This document shows positions 20,492 to 29,378 of a DNA stretch of 64,000 nucleotides, in pieces. Under the pieces are notes generated by a model, which saw only the letters and a program-made list of their open reading frames with translations, was not told where the DNA came from and ran no database searches. Numbering within the stretch: position 1 is the first letter of the stretch; every line of letters begins with the position of its first letter. Source of the DNA: Sphingosinithalassobacter sp. CS137 (lineage in GTDB: Bacteria > Pseudomonadota > Alphaproteobacteria > Sphingomonadales > Sphingomonadaceae); NCBI RefSeq assembly GCF_014334115.1, contig NZ_CP060494.1:372001-436000 (forward strand), read 5' to 3'. The translations under genes and the position numbers were made by a program.

Positions 20492-21145
20492 TCACTCGAG
20501 TTCGGCCTTGGCGCCGTTCGATGGGCTCTCGACGCTCTGCGCGCTGCTCCCCGGCTCCAGGATGAGCGTGTTGTTCTCGACGCGCCACGAACCGAGCCGC
20601 GACAGGAAGTTCATGCCTAGCACGTCGAGATTGCCGAAGCTTGGCGCCACGACAACGCCGAGGTTCTCGGTGCGCAGCGGCCCCAAGGCCACGCGCTCGA
20701 TGCGGGCGCGCTGCGCGGCAACGCTGCCGTTGGCGGTCTGGATCACCACCGGGAAACCCGCGCCGCCGGTCTCGATGCCCGCGGCCTGTGCAGTCTGCTC
20801 GGAGATTGCAGTGATCGTTGCGCCCGAGTCGATCAGCATCCGTCGCGGCACTCCATTGAGAGTCGCCCGCGCCCAGAAATGGCCATCGGGGCTCATCCGG
20901 ATGCGTACCGTCTCGCCCTCGACGCGCTGGCTCCCGAGACCCAGCTGGTCGCCGACTCGAGCGAAGACGCCGCTCAGTTCGTGGCGATGCGAGATGACGA
21001 CGAACAGGATGAGCCCGATCCCCGTCCACACGGCGAGCCCGCGCAGGATCGTCCCGACGCTCGTGCGGCGCGCAGCGAGCGCGCTCACCACCAGGACGAG
21101 CACTCCGACGGTCCAGAGGAGGTTGATCGTCTCGCTTTCGCTCAC
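20492..21145 (-). CDS. Membrane-anchored retropepsin-like aspartic protease
   Basis: A 217-residue protein of the TIGR02281 clan AA family. Two hydrophobic segments (about 9-25 and 34-52) anchor it in the inner membrane with the catalytic domain outside. The single active-site motif is MLIDSGATITAISEQTA, followed by the retropepsin-like beta strands and LDVLGMNFLSRLGSWRVENN, the conserved second signature. Like retroviral proteases it should work as a dimer. Its start overlaps the end of the MBL hydrolase gene by four bases, placing it last in the mltB-to-protease operon. The substrate is unknown. Confidence 0.88.
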   Translation of the reverse strand: MSESETINLLWTVGVLVLVVSALAARRTSVGTILRGLAVWTGIGLILFVVISHRHELSGVFARVGDQLGLGSQRVEGETVRIRMSPDGHFWARATLNGVPRRMLIDSGATITAISEQTAQAAGIETGGAGFPVVIQTANGSVAAQRARIERVALGPLRTENLGVVVAPSFGNLDVLGMNFLSRLGSWRVENNTLILEPGSSAQSVESPSNGAKAELE

Positions 21146-21906
21146 GCGGCGATCTCCAGCCCGTCGAACCCCGGCTCGACGCCTTCGGGCAACTCGGCGG
21201 CAAGCGTAGCATAGTCCATGCTGTTATCCATATGCATCAGCGCTGACCGGCGCGGGCGCAGTTCAGCGATCCAGCCGAGCACGGCGTCGAGCGTCGAATG
21301 GCTCGGGTGCGGCTCGCGCCGCAACGCGTCGACGACCCAGATTTCCAGCCCTTCATACAGGCTGCGCATGTCTTCGGTCATCGCATTGAAATCCGTGGCA
21401 TATCCAATCGACTTGCCGCCATGTTCGAAGCGCAATCCGGCCGAGGTTATGCCGCCATGCGGCTGATCGGTGACGCGGATCCGCAAGTCGCCGATCGTGA
21501 GTACGTCCGGCAGCGGCGTCATGGTGGCAGTCGGGCGGTAGCCGCCGCGGCCGAAGAAAACATAGTCGAACCGCTGCTCGAGCCGTTCGGCGGTCCAGGG
21601 CCGGGCGAAGCCCGGGACCGGGGAGCCGCGCTCGTGCATGATCTGCCGCAAATCGTCGATGCCGTGGCAATGGTCGGCGTGATCGTGCGTCCAGATCACT
21701 GCGTCCACCGCAGCCACGTCGGCCGCGAGAAGCTGAGCGCGCATGTCCGGCCCCGTGTCGACCAGCACGGTCGTCGTGGCAGTGGAGACGAGCACGGAGG
21801 CGCGCGTTCGCCGGTTTTTCGGCTCGGCCGGATCACAGCGGCCCCAGTCATTGCCGAGCCGCGGCACACCCGAGGATGTGCCCGATCCAAGGATGCGGAT
21901 CTTCAT
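21142..21906 (-). CDS. MBL-fold metal-dependent hydrolase (PhnP-like)
   Basis: A 254-residue metallo-beta-lactamase-fold phosphodiesterase. The start MKIRILGSGTSSGVPR and the metal-binding THDHADHCHGID are characteristic of the PhnP/RNase Z-like branch; later metal ligands appear in the DQPHGGITSAGLRF, DALRREPHPSHS and ALMHMDNSMDY stretches. The substrate is not known for this branch outside phosphonate operons, and no phn genes are nearby. The open frame continues 40 codons upstream but that overlaps tatD. Located between tatD (20-base gap) and the protease gene. Confidence 0.9.
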   Translation of the reverse strand: MKIRILGSGTSSGVPRLGNDWGRCDPAEPKNRRTRASVLVSTATTTVLVDTGPDMRAQLLAADVAAVDAVIWTHDHADHCHGIDDLRQIMHERGSPVPGFARPWTAERLEQRFDYVFFGRGGYRPTATMTPLPDVLTIGDLRIRVTDQPHGGITSAGLRFEHGGKSIGYATDFNAMTEDMRSLYEGLEIWVVDALRREPHPSHSTLDAVLGWIAELRPRRSALMHMDNSMDYATLAAELPEGVEPGFDGLEIAA

Positions 21907-21926
21907 CGTGCCTTGCGTGCCGCCGC

Positions 21927-22706
21927 TCAGGTTCGCGTCCTCGCGAACAGCGTGTGGAAATTCTCGCGTGTCGCCTGGGCCAGTTCGCCGGGATCCTCGC
22001 CGCGCAGCTCCGCCAGGAACCGGCAAGTGTCCGCAACGAACGCCGGCTCGCCGGTCTTTCCGCGGTGCGGCACCGGCGCGAGGAAGGGCGCATCGGTTTC
22101 GATCAACAGCCGTTCGCGCGGCAGCCGGGCTGCGGTCTCCTGGAGATCCTTGGCGTTGCGGAACGTCACGATACCGGAAATCGAAATGTAGAAGCCAAGA
22201 TCGAGCGCGATATCGGCGAAGGCGCCGCTAGCCGTGAAACAGTGGATCACGCCGGGAAAGCCGCCCTTCCCCATTTCCTCCCGCAGGATTTCGGCGGTGT
22301 CGTCCTCGGCGTCGCGGGTGTGGACGACGATCGGCAGCTGCGTCTCGCGGCACGCGGCGAGATGTGCGCGGAAGCTTGCCCGTTGCCGGTCGCGATCCGA
22401 ATGGTCGTAATAATAGTCGAGCCCGCTTTCGCCGATGCCGACGACGCGCCGATGGGCGGCGCGGGCGACCAGCTTGGCAGTGTCCACGTCGGGATGCTTG
22501 TCGGCTTCGTGCGGATGGATGCCCACAGTCGCCCAAACGTCTGGCTCACGCTCGGCAGTGGCGAGCACGTCATCCCATTCGCTCTCGCGCGTGGCGATAT
22601 TGAGCATGGCGACGACCCCCCGCTCCCGCGCACGCGAGAGAACGGCGTCCTGATGCTCGACCAGACCCTTGTAATTGAGATGGCAATGGCTGTCCGCCAG
22701 CATCAT
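21927..22706 (-). CDS. tatD: TatD-family metal-dependent DNase
   Basis: A 259-residue TIM-barrel hydrolase. Metal-binding residues are in ADSHCHLNY, the carboxylate in GIGESGLDYYYD, and His residues in PIVVHTRDAEDD, FPGVIHCFTASG, with the final Asp in LLIETDAPFLAPVPHRGK. Family members act as 3'-5' exonucleases and in DNA repair or tRNA quality control. Its ATGATG start overlaps the metG stop. The metG-tatD-MBL order is common in proteobacteria. Confidence 0.94.
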   Translation of the reverse strand: MMLADSHCHLNYKGLVEHQDAVLSRARERGVVAMLNIATRESEWDDVLATAEREPDVWATVGIHPHEADKHPDVDTAKLVARAAHRRVVGIGESGLDYYYDHSDRDRQRASFRAHLAACRETQLPIVVHTRDAEDDTAEILREEMGKGGFPGVIHCFTASGAFADIALDLGFYISISGIVTFRNAKDLQETAARLPRERLLIETDAPFLAPVPHRGKTGEPAFVADTCRFLAELRGEDPGELAQATRENFHTLFARTRT

Positions 22707-24268
22707 GCCGGTGCATCCTCCGTCTGCTGCAAGTCCAGCCTGGGGAAGATGGGGGTCGGAGGCGCGATGCGAAACCCCGAATTCGCCAGCCGATCATACC
22801 ACTCCGCGTCGGCGAGAGCGGCGTGGCTGCGATCCTCGATGCCCAGCTGGTCGAGCAGCTTCCCCGCCGAGGCAGGCACGACCGGCAGAATCGCGATCGC
22901 GAGGTCGCGGATCGCGCGAAGCAGCGTTCCGAGCACGGCGTGCATCCGATCGGGATCAGTCTTGCGCAGCGCCCAAGGGGCCTGGGTGTCGATATAGGCA
23001 TTGCAGGCGAACACGGCGCGCATCCACGATTCCAGCGCCTGGGTGATCGCGAGCTCGGCGAAATGCGACCGATATTCGTCGATGCAGCTGCGGACAGTAT
23101 CGAGCAGCGCATCGTCGGCGGCGTCGCCCTTCCCCGCCTCCGGGAACGCCCCTTCGAGGTTTTTCGCGATGAAGGCGAGCGTGCGCTGCGCAAGGTTTCC
23201 GAAACTGTTTGCCAGATCTGAATTCGCCCGCAGAACAATGGCTTCATCCGAATAGCTACCATCGTTTCCGAAGCTGATGTCGCGCAGCAGGAAATAGCGG
23301 AGCGGATCGACGCCATAGCGCTCGGCCAGCGCCACCGGGTCCGCGACATTGCCTGCCGACTTCGACATCTTCTCGCCGCCGCGGGCAAGCACGAAGCCAT
23401 GGCCGAACACTTGCCTGGGCAGCGGCAAGCCTGCCGACATCAGGAACGCCGGCCAGTAGACCGCGTGGAAGCGGACAATGTCCTTGCCGATCAGGTGCAG
23501 GTCGGCAGGCCAATAGCGCGCAAAATCGCCGCCCCTCTCCGGATAGCCGACACCAGTGATATAGTTGGTGAGCGCATCGACCCAGACGTACATCACATGG
23601 CCGGGCGATCCCGGCACCGGCACGCCCCAATCGAAGCTGGTTCGGCTGACCGAAAGGTCGACCAGCCCGCCCTCGACGAAACGCAGCACTTCGTTCCGGC
23701 GGCTCTCCGGCCGGATGAAGTCGGGATTGGCGGCAAAATGATCGAGCAGCGGCTGCTGATATTTCGAAAGGCGGAAGAACCAGGTTTCCTCCGCCGTCCA
23801 TTCGACCGGCGTGCCCTGCGGCGAGAGCTTCTGTCCGCCCTCGCCTTCGACCAGTTCCTTCTCTTCGTAGAAGGCTTCGTCGCGAACGGAATACCAGCCC
23901 TCATAGCGATCGAGATACAGGTCGCCCGCATCCGCCATCGCCTGCCAGATCGCCTGGCTGGCGGCGAAATGCGCAGGCTCGACCGTGCGAATGAAACGAT
24001 CGGATGAAATGTTCAGATCGTTCACGAGATCATTGAAATATCCCGACATTTCATCGGCAAGAGCGCGCACCTCAACATCGCGCCCGCGCGCCGTCTGCAC
24101 CATCTTGAGCCCGTGCTCGTCGGTACCGGTCTGGAAGCGGACGTCGCGGCCCGCCTGCCGCTGGAAGCGCGCGATCGCATCGGCGGCGATCATCTCATAG
24201 GCGTGCCCGATGTGCGGACGCCCGTTCGGATAGTGGATCGCGGTGGTGATATAATAGGGATCGACCAT
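22703..24268 (-). CDS. metG: Methionyl-tRNA synthetase
   Basis: A 521-residue class I synthetase. The HIGH motif is PHIGHAYE (19-22) and the KMSKS motif is GGEKMSKSAGN. FQTGTDEHGLKM is the methionine-site strand. The connective peptide has no CxxC pairs, so this is the zinc-free type with one knuckle, and there is no C-terminal EMAP-like domain, consistent with the shorter length. It lies 46 bases after holB and overlaps tatD by four bases. Confidence 0.96.
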   Translation of the reverse strand: MVDPYYITTAIHYPNGRPHIGHAYEMIAADAIARFQRQAGRDVRFQTGTDEHGLKMVQTARGRDVEVRALADEMSGYFNDLVNDLNISSDRFIRTVEPAHFAASQAIWQAMADAGDLYLDRYEGWYSVRDEAFYEEKELVEGEGGQKLSPQGTPVEWTAEETWFFRLSKYQQPLLDHFAANPDFIRPESRRNEVLRFVEGGLVDLSVSRTSFDWGVPVPGSPGHVMYVWVDALTNYITGVGYPERGGDFARYWPADLHLIGKDIVRFHAVYWPAFLMSAGLPLPRQVFGHGFVLARGGEKMSKSAGNVADPVALAERYGVDPLRYFLLRDISFGNDGSYSDEAIVLRANSDLANSFGNLAQRTLAFIAKNLEGAFPEAGKGDAADDALLDTVRSCIDEYRSHFAELAITQALESWMRAVFACNAYIDTQAPWALRKTDPDRMHAVLGTLLRAIRDLAIAILPVVPASAGKLLDQLGIEDRSHAALADAEWYDRLANSGFRIAPPTPIFPRLDLQQTEDAPA

Positions 24269-24314
24269 GCGCGCGGCTTAGAGCGATTTGCCGGGCGCGC
24301 AAAGAGGCGACGCC

Positions 24315-25424
24315 TCAGTTGCGAGGCGCGAGGCGCGCCACCAGGCCGCTCATCTCGAACACGGTCGCGCCGGAATCGAGCGAGAGGCCGACCGCGCTTC
24401 CGGCGAGTGCCACGGCTGCCTCATAGGCATCGAGCGCCTCACGAAGCGCCGGCCCCCGCAGCGCGCGGGCGCGTTCGGCAATGAAGCTCGGTGCGCGATC
24501 GAGAAACGCTTCGTAGCGCGCCTGCGCCGCCTTTGTGCCGAGCAGCTTGGCAAGGCGCGCGCGCACCACGTTCGAAGGGTCGCCGCCTTCGGCCAGGGCG
24601 AAAAGCTCGGTCTCCAGCGCCGCCAGATCGAGCCCGGCGAAGCGCAGGGCGCGACCGGGCGAGCCCTCCCCCGCGCGCTTCAGCGCATCGATTTCCGCCG
24701 CGCTCGCTTCCGGCAGTTCGGTGCGGAGGATGGCAGTGATCTGGGCATCGCTCAACGGTTCGAAGCGCAGCAGTCGACAGCGCGAACGGATGGTCGGCAG
24801 CAGCCGGCCCGGCGAATGGCTGACGAGCAGGAAGATCGTGCCCGCAGGCGGCTCTTCGAGGATCTTCAGCAGCGCGTTGGCAGCCGATCTCTCCAGATCA
24901 TCGGCGCTGTCCACGACGACCACCCGGCGCGACGACAAGGCAGGCTTCGCCCCCGTCGCATGGATGAGCGCGCGCGCCTGATGCACGCTGATGCCGCGTC
25001 GAACGGCCTCGTCCTTCGCCTCGATCTCGTCGGGCGGCGAAAATTCCGGAAAGCTGGCGCGCAGGAAGCGCACCCGGTCCGGCGCAACGATGCGGTTCAG
25101 CGCCGAATAGCTGGTCTTGTCGGGCGCAACGGAGCCAGGCAGCCGGGCGAGCTCGAAATAGTCAGGATGCGCCGCCGCGGCGAACATCCGCGTCGTCCTG
25201 TCCGCCATCAGCCGGTGCCAGGGCATGTCGAACGGCTCGGGCCCGCTCGCCGATGCCAGCAGCCTCAGCGCCGCGAACCGCGCGAAGCTGGCCTTGCCCA
25301 ATCCTTCCGGACCGGCGATCAGCCAGCCATGATGGAGGGCCTGACCGCTTACCGCATCCGCGAAGGCTGCCCGAGCGGCTTCGTTTCCGACAAATCCCGG
25401 CTCGGCGGCGGACCGGTCAGGCAA
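24315..25424 (-). CDS. holB: DNA polymerase III delta-prime subunit
   Basis: A 369-residue clamp loader subunit. The N-terminal AAA+ domain has the Walker A-like IAGPEGLGKASFARFAAL, VVVVDSADDLERSAANALLKILEEPP and the sensor 1 SRC motif in PTIRSRCRLLRF. The C-terminal helical domain mediates clamp loader assembly. Start is TTG, overlapping the end of the carboxypeptidase gene by eight bases; there is no ATG at the family's start. In many alphaproteobacteria tmk sits between these two genes and it is absent here. Confidence 0.94.
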   Translation of the reverse strand: MPDRSAAEPGFVGNEAARAAFADAVSGQALHHGWLIAGPEGLGKASFARFAALRLLASASGPEPFDMPWHRLMADRTTRMFAAAAHPDYFELARLPGSVAPDKTSYSALNRIVAPDRVRFLRASFPEFSPPDEIEAKDEAVRRGISVHQARALIHATGAKPALSSRRVVVVDSADDLERSAANALLKILEEPPAGTIFLLVSHSPGRLLPTIRSRCRLLRFEPLSDAQITAILRTELPEASAAEIDALKRAGEGSPGRALRFAGLDLAALETELFALAEGGDPSNVVRARLAKLLGTKAAQARYEAFLDRAPSFIAERARALRGPALREALDAYEAAVALAGSAVGLSLDSGATVFEMSGLVARLAPRN

Positions 25425-26574
25425 GACCGAGCAGCGACATGAGGCCCACCCAGATGCGCCGGAAGAAGCCCGCTTCGGCGACGTCCTTCTCCGCCACCAG
25501 CGGAAGCGTCTGGGGCTCCATGCCGGGAATGGTGACGATCAGGTCGGCGATGTGGTCACCGGCGGCGATCGGCGCCTGGATCGGCCCCTGATAGACGACG
25601 CGCGCCTGCATGTCCGGTGCGGAGCCGGCGGGCACGGTGACGGTCAGTGCCTGCGGTGCGACGAGACCGACGCTTCCGGCCGAGCCACCCTGCACTTCGG
25701 CGGTTTCGACGACACGGCCCTGGTTCACGATGGGGCGCGCGTTCCAGGCGCGGAAGCCCCACTGCATGAAGCGCACCGACTCCTCGGCGCGGCCGCCGTA
25801 GCTGTCGAGACCGGCAAGGACCATCACAAGCCGGCGGCCGTTCTGCTCGGCCGATCCGGTGAAGCCATAGCCCGCTTCTTCGGTGTGGCCGGTCTTCAGC
25901 CCGTCGGCGCCCTCGACCCGGCCGAGCAGCGGGTCGCGATTGGGCTGGCGAATGGTGGTCCCGTCGGCAGTCGTCCAGGCGAAGTCGTGCTGCGAATAGA
26001 AACGCTCGTAGAGATCGGGGAAATTCTGGATCGTCGCCGCCGCCAGCGTGGCCAGGTCACGCGCCGAGACATAGGTGCGCCCCTCGTCCGGCCAGCCGTT
26101 GGAATTGCCGAAGTGGCTGTTCGAAAGGCCAAGCTCGCGTGCCTTCTGGTTCATCAGATTGACGAAGGCTTCCTCGGTCCCTGCGATGCCCTCGGCGAGC
26201 ACCACCGATGCGTCATTCCCCGACAGCGTGACGACGCCGTGGAGCAGATCGCCGATGCTGACCTGCTGGTTCGCCGAGAGGAACATCGTCGAACCCTGCG
26301 AATGCCACTGGCGCCAGGTTTCGGGCCGCACCTCGACCTTCTTGTCGAGGCTCAGCTCGCCGCGCTTGATGAGGTCGAACGCGACATAGGTCGTCATCAT
26401 CTTCGCCATCGACGCGGGCGGGATGCGCCGATCGGGGTTGCGCGCAAACAGCACCGCACCCGACGAGAGATCCTTCATGAAGGCGATTTCGGCCGGCGTG
26501 TCGAACGACGGCGCCTGCGCGGCGGCGGGGATGGCAAGGAGCAGCGCGGAGAGAGCGGCGAACAGCTTCTTCAT
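25417..26574 (-). CDS. dac: D-alanyl-D-alanine carboxypeptidase (S11, penicillin-binding protein)
   Basis: A 385-residue periplasmic enzyme trimming pentapeptide side chains of peptidoglycan. Residues 1-20 are a Sec signal peptide ending AAAQ. The catalytic motifs are SMAK (Ser55, Lys58), SGN in TLSGNDASVVLAEG, and KTG in GLKTGHTEEAGYG. The C-terminal region after about 290 is the beta-rich PBP5 domain, ending in a hydrophobic-amphipathic stretch (FFRRIWVGLMSLLGLA) that should attach it to the membrane face. It is flanked by the SPOR/RlpA-like and lytic transglycosylase genes, forming a cell wall set. Confidence 0.95.
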   Translation of the reverse strand: MKKLFAALSALLLAIPAAAQAPSFDTPAEIAFMKDLSSGAVLFARNPDRRIPPASMAKMMTTYVAFDLIKRGELSLDKKVEVRPETWRQWHSQGSTMFLSANQQVSIGDLLHGVVTLSGNDASVVLAEGIAGTEEAFVNLMNQKARELGLSNSHFGNSNGWPDEGRTYVSARDLATLAAATIQNFPDLYERFYSQHDFAWTTADGTTIRQPNRDPLLGRVEGADGLKTGHTEEAGYGFTGSAEQNGRRLVMVLAGLDSYGGRAEESVRFMQWGFRAWNARPIVNQGRVVETAEVQGGSAGSVGLVAPQALTVTVPAGSAPDMQARVVYQGPIQAPIAAGDHIADLIVTIPGMEPQTLPLVAEKDVAEAGFFRRIWVGLMSLLGLA

Positions 26575-26604
26575 GATGTCGTGGTCCGGGGATCTGGAGG
26601 GTGG

Positions 26605-27510
26605 TTAGTCGTTGGTGAAGACGCGCGCGTCGCCGAAGCCGCGCTGCGCGGCGCGCGCGCGGGCGCTTTCGGCCTCGGCAGCGGTGGCGAAGGGCCCCAT
26701 TTGAACGCGATAGAGGCCGCGCGCCGGCTGCACGAAGCCGCCGAGGCTCTGCGCGAGCGACTGGGCGCGGCTCTGGTTCGAAAGCGCGGCGACCTGAACA
26801 TAGTAGCGGCCGCGCGGTGTCGCCGCAGCCGGCGCAGCGCCGGGCGGCGGATAGCCGGCACCCGGAGCAGCGCCCTGCACGGGCGGTGCGGCGGCCACGG
26901 CAGGCGGCGCGGCACCGAGCCGGTTGCGCAGCCCGACGAGCAGCGGTTCGGGCGCGTCGATCCGCGGCGGAGCCGCGCCGCCGGCGCGCACCGCCGCCTG
27001 ATCCTGCGCCGAGGGATTTACCTTGCGGACGCGCACCGGAGTCGTGTCGCGGATGCCGAGCTGCTGCGCCGCCGCCGGAGACAGGGCGATTTCGCCCCTG
27101 CCCGGCGCCATCGCGCCTGTGACCAGCACCAGGATCGTGCGCCCGCTGTCGAGCGCCGTGACTTCGACGAAGGTGCCGGTCGGCAGCACCGGGTGCACCG
27201 CAACGACCTGACTCGCGGTCGCTGGATCCTCGCTGGCAAGGCCGCGCACGCTGGCATAGCCGACCTGATCGTAGCGGCTCTCCGTCGGATCGGTCTGGGA
27301 TGTCCCCTGCGGGCCGCTGCTGGGCGGCGGGCCACCCGGCTGCGGCATCGCGGCCGGGTAGTCGGGGTAGCCTTGCTGCGGGTAGGGTACCGGTGCTGCG
27401 CCCTGCTGCATATCCGCGGGATAGACCCATTCCGGATCCTCGCGCATTGCGCCACAGGCGGACAGCGACAGCAGCGCGCCCAGCGCCGCGAGGCTAACGT
27501 GCGACTTCAT
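26605..27510 (-). CDS. SPOR-domain lipoprotein with degenerate RlpA-like domain
   Basis: A 301-residue envelope lipoprotein. The signal ends in LSLSAC, with the lipidated Cys near residue 19. A Pro/Gln-rich linker is followed by a double-psi beta-barrel region (VGYASVRGLA through TPVRVRKVNP) and a C-terminal SPOR domain (YYVQVAALSNQSRAQSLAQ to RGFGDARVF) that binds denuded glycan at the septum. In active RlpA the barrel carries an Asp in the NDRGP motif; here that place reads VTGAMAPGRGE, so it may be a binding protein rather than a lytic enzyme. A longer start is open but MKSHVSLAALG gives the proper signal. Confidence 0.85.
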   Translation of the reverse strand: MKSHVSLAALGALLSLSACGAMREDPEWVYPADMQQGAAPVPYPQQGYPDYPAAMPQPGGPPPSSGPQGTSQTDPTESRYDQVGYASVRGLASEDPATASQVVAVHPVLPTGTFVEVTALDSGRTILVLVTGAMAPGRGEIALSPAAAQQLGIRDTTPVRVRKVNPSAQDQAAVRAGGAAPPRIDAPEPLLVGLRNRLGAAPPAVAAAPPVQGAAPGAGYPPPGAAPAAATPRGRYYVQVAALSNQSRAQSLAQSLGGFVQPARGLYRVQMGPFATAAEAESARARAAQRGFGDARVFTND

Positions 27511-28540
27511 CAGCCAGGATCCCCACCGAGAGCGCATAGAAATTTGAGCAATTATAGTCGAGGATGACGCGATAATTGCCCGTCAGCAAATAGGCTGTGT
27601 TCCCCGGCCCGTCGGGTTCGAGCAGCGTCGCCTGGACGTCGTCGGCGGGCCACATGCCGCGTTCGGGAACGACGCCCATCGCGCGCCACTCCGCCATGCT
27701 GCGCCACTGGCTGTGCCGTTCGTGCACGCGCGGGCACCGCGGCGAAGTCGTTTCGTTGGCGATCGCGATCCGATCGAGCGTGTCGGGCACGCTGACGGGA
27801 ATGCCCCAGGGCTGGTTCGGCCGCCACCCGGCGTTGGAAAGATAGTTGGCGATCGAAGCGAGCGTGTCGGCGTCGCTCGACCAGATATCGGCCAGCCCGT
27901 CCCCGTCGCCGTCGCGCGCCAGCCGCAGATAGACCGACGGGAGGAACTGCGGCCCGCCGAGCGCTCCTGCCCAACTGCCGGTCAGTTTGTCGCGCGGCAC
28001 GCCCATGTCGATCATCTTCAGCGTAGCGAGCAGCTCGCCTTCGAACAGTTCGCGCCGCCGCCCTTCATAGGCCAGCGACGCCAGCGCGCGCGGAGCATCG
28101 AAGCCGCCCATGATCGCGCCATAATTGGTTTCGTGGCCCCAGATCGCGACCATGATCGATTCGGGAACGCCGGTTTCCGCTTCTATGCCCGCAAGCCGGC
28201 TGCGCTCGCGACGATAGGCCGCCTGCCCGCGGGTGATCCGTGCGGTATCGACGTGCCGTTCGCGATAGGGCGCGAACATCGGGATCGGCGCATTGGCGCT
28301 CCCGCCCGGCTGGTCGCGGTCGAGCTCGATCACCCGCTGGTTCAGCGTCAGCCCCGGCAGCACGGATTCGATCGCGCGGCGACTGATCCCCTGGGCCTCG
28401 GCTTTTTGCGCAACGGTCTGCAGATAGGCCTGGAAGCCTGCCTCGTCCTGCGCAATCGCCGATCCACCGGCAAGCGCCGCCGCCGCAACGGTCAGCGCAC
28501 CGATCACAGTTCCACGCAACGCAACTCGCAATGTTCGCAT
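27494..28540 (-). CDS. MltB-family lytic murein transglycosylase
   Basis: A 348-residue periplasmic enzyme cleaving glycan strands to 1,6-anhydro products. A signal peptide covers the first 30 residues (ending SAIAQ). The SLT70-like MltB domain shows the catalytic Glu in MVAIWGHETNYG, followed by RALASLAYEGRRRELFEGEL and the calcium-loop-like RDGDGDGLADIW. There is no C-terminal peptidoglycan-binding domain. Its end overlaps the SPOR lipoprotein gene by 17 bases, so it heads the cell wall operon. Upstream, after 90 bases, lies the divergent tRNA-Ser gene. Confidence 0.93.
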   Translation of the reverse strand: MRTLRVALRGTVIGALTVAAAALAGGSAIAQDEAGFQAYLQTVAQKAEAQGISRRAIESVLPGLTLNQRVIELDRDQPGGSANAPIPMFAPYRERHVDTARITRGQAAYRRERSRLAGIEAETGVPESIMVAIWGHETNYGAIMGGFDAPRALASLAYEGRRRELFEGELLATLKMIDMGVPRDKLTGSWAGALGGPQFLPSVYLRLARDGDGDGLADIWSSDADTLASIANYLSNAGWRPNQPWGIPVSVPDTLDRIAIANETTSPRCPRVHERHSQWRSMAEWRAMGVVPERGMWPADDVQATLLEPDGPGNTAYLLTGNYRVILDYNCSNFYALSVGILADEVAR

Positions 28541-28630
28541 GGGTCACTCTCTGCCACAGCGGCGGCGCGGGCTGAACCCCCAAAGACGACTTGCGCGCAA
28601 GATCACACCGCAATAGCGGACGAATAACAG

Positions 28631-28720
<90 letters not shown>

Positions 28721-29281
28721 TCATTCGTCCGTCAGCAGGGTCCAGGCTGCGCTGGCGATTCCCCCACGAACGGTCACTTGTGGTGTGTCGCTGTCGCCGT
28801 CCATGCGCACCTCGATGCGCGTGTCGATCGCCGATCGGCCGCGATGCGGCCGGCGCTCGTCCCGGAGCCCGGCCGAAACGACATGAAGGCGCTGATCGTC
28901 GATGCGTTGGCCGCGGTCCTCAGCGACGCTCCAGGCAGCCTCAGCAGCGCTCGGGGCGGCGCCGAAGCGGGCGGACGGCGCCTCTGCACCGTGGGCGAGA
29001 AAATCATTGCCGAATGCGCGGGAGCGCTCCGGAACCGTCATCGTCTCGAATGTCGAGAAACCGGGAGTGGCGGCGGACCGGCCCGCATCCCTCCCGCGCC
29101 CGGTCAAGTTCGCCGACAGGAGATTCGGCGAGGACGGAACGCTATCGGAGGTGACCCGCTGATCGAGGAGGAGCAGCAACAGGACGTCGCGCGTCGGCAG
29201 AGCAGTTCGGCCGTCGCTCTGATCTCCAGCGGCAGGCAGCGCCGCCTCCAGCAGTAGCATGCAGAGCCAGCCAGCCTGCAT
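28721..29281 (-). CDS. Hypothetical protein, possibly exported
   Basis: A 186-residue frame ending exactly at the base after the tRNA-Ser 3' end. I do not recognise it. The N-terminus has a hydrophobic run (WLCMLLLEAALPAAG) that could be a signal peptide, though the residues before it lack positive charge; a TTG start 19 codons earlier would add RPDR ahead of a second hydrophobic run. The rest is Ala/Arg/Ser-rich without clear domains and ends VRGGIASAAWTLLTDE. Codon use is GC-rich at third positions like neighbours, which is the main support for its being real. Confidence 0.45.
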   Translation of the reverse strand: MQAGWLCMLLLEAALPAAGDQSDGRTALPTRDVLLLLLLDQRVTSDSVPSSPNLLSANLTGRGRDAGRSAATPGFSTFETMTVPERSRAFGNDFLAHGAEAPSARFGAAPSAAEAAWSVAEDRGQRIDDQRLHVVSAGLRDERRPHRGRSAIDTRIEVRMDGDSDTPQVTVRGGIASAAWTLLTDE

Positions 29282-29378
29282 CGCCTGATCCCCTGCAACG
29301 AAGAAGCAGAGGATGGCCGCTCGATCGGGGCGATGCAATCATGCGGTTACGGTCGCTGTCGGAAAGGCGCGGAGCGAA

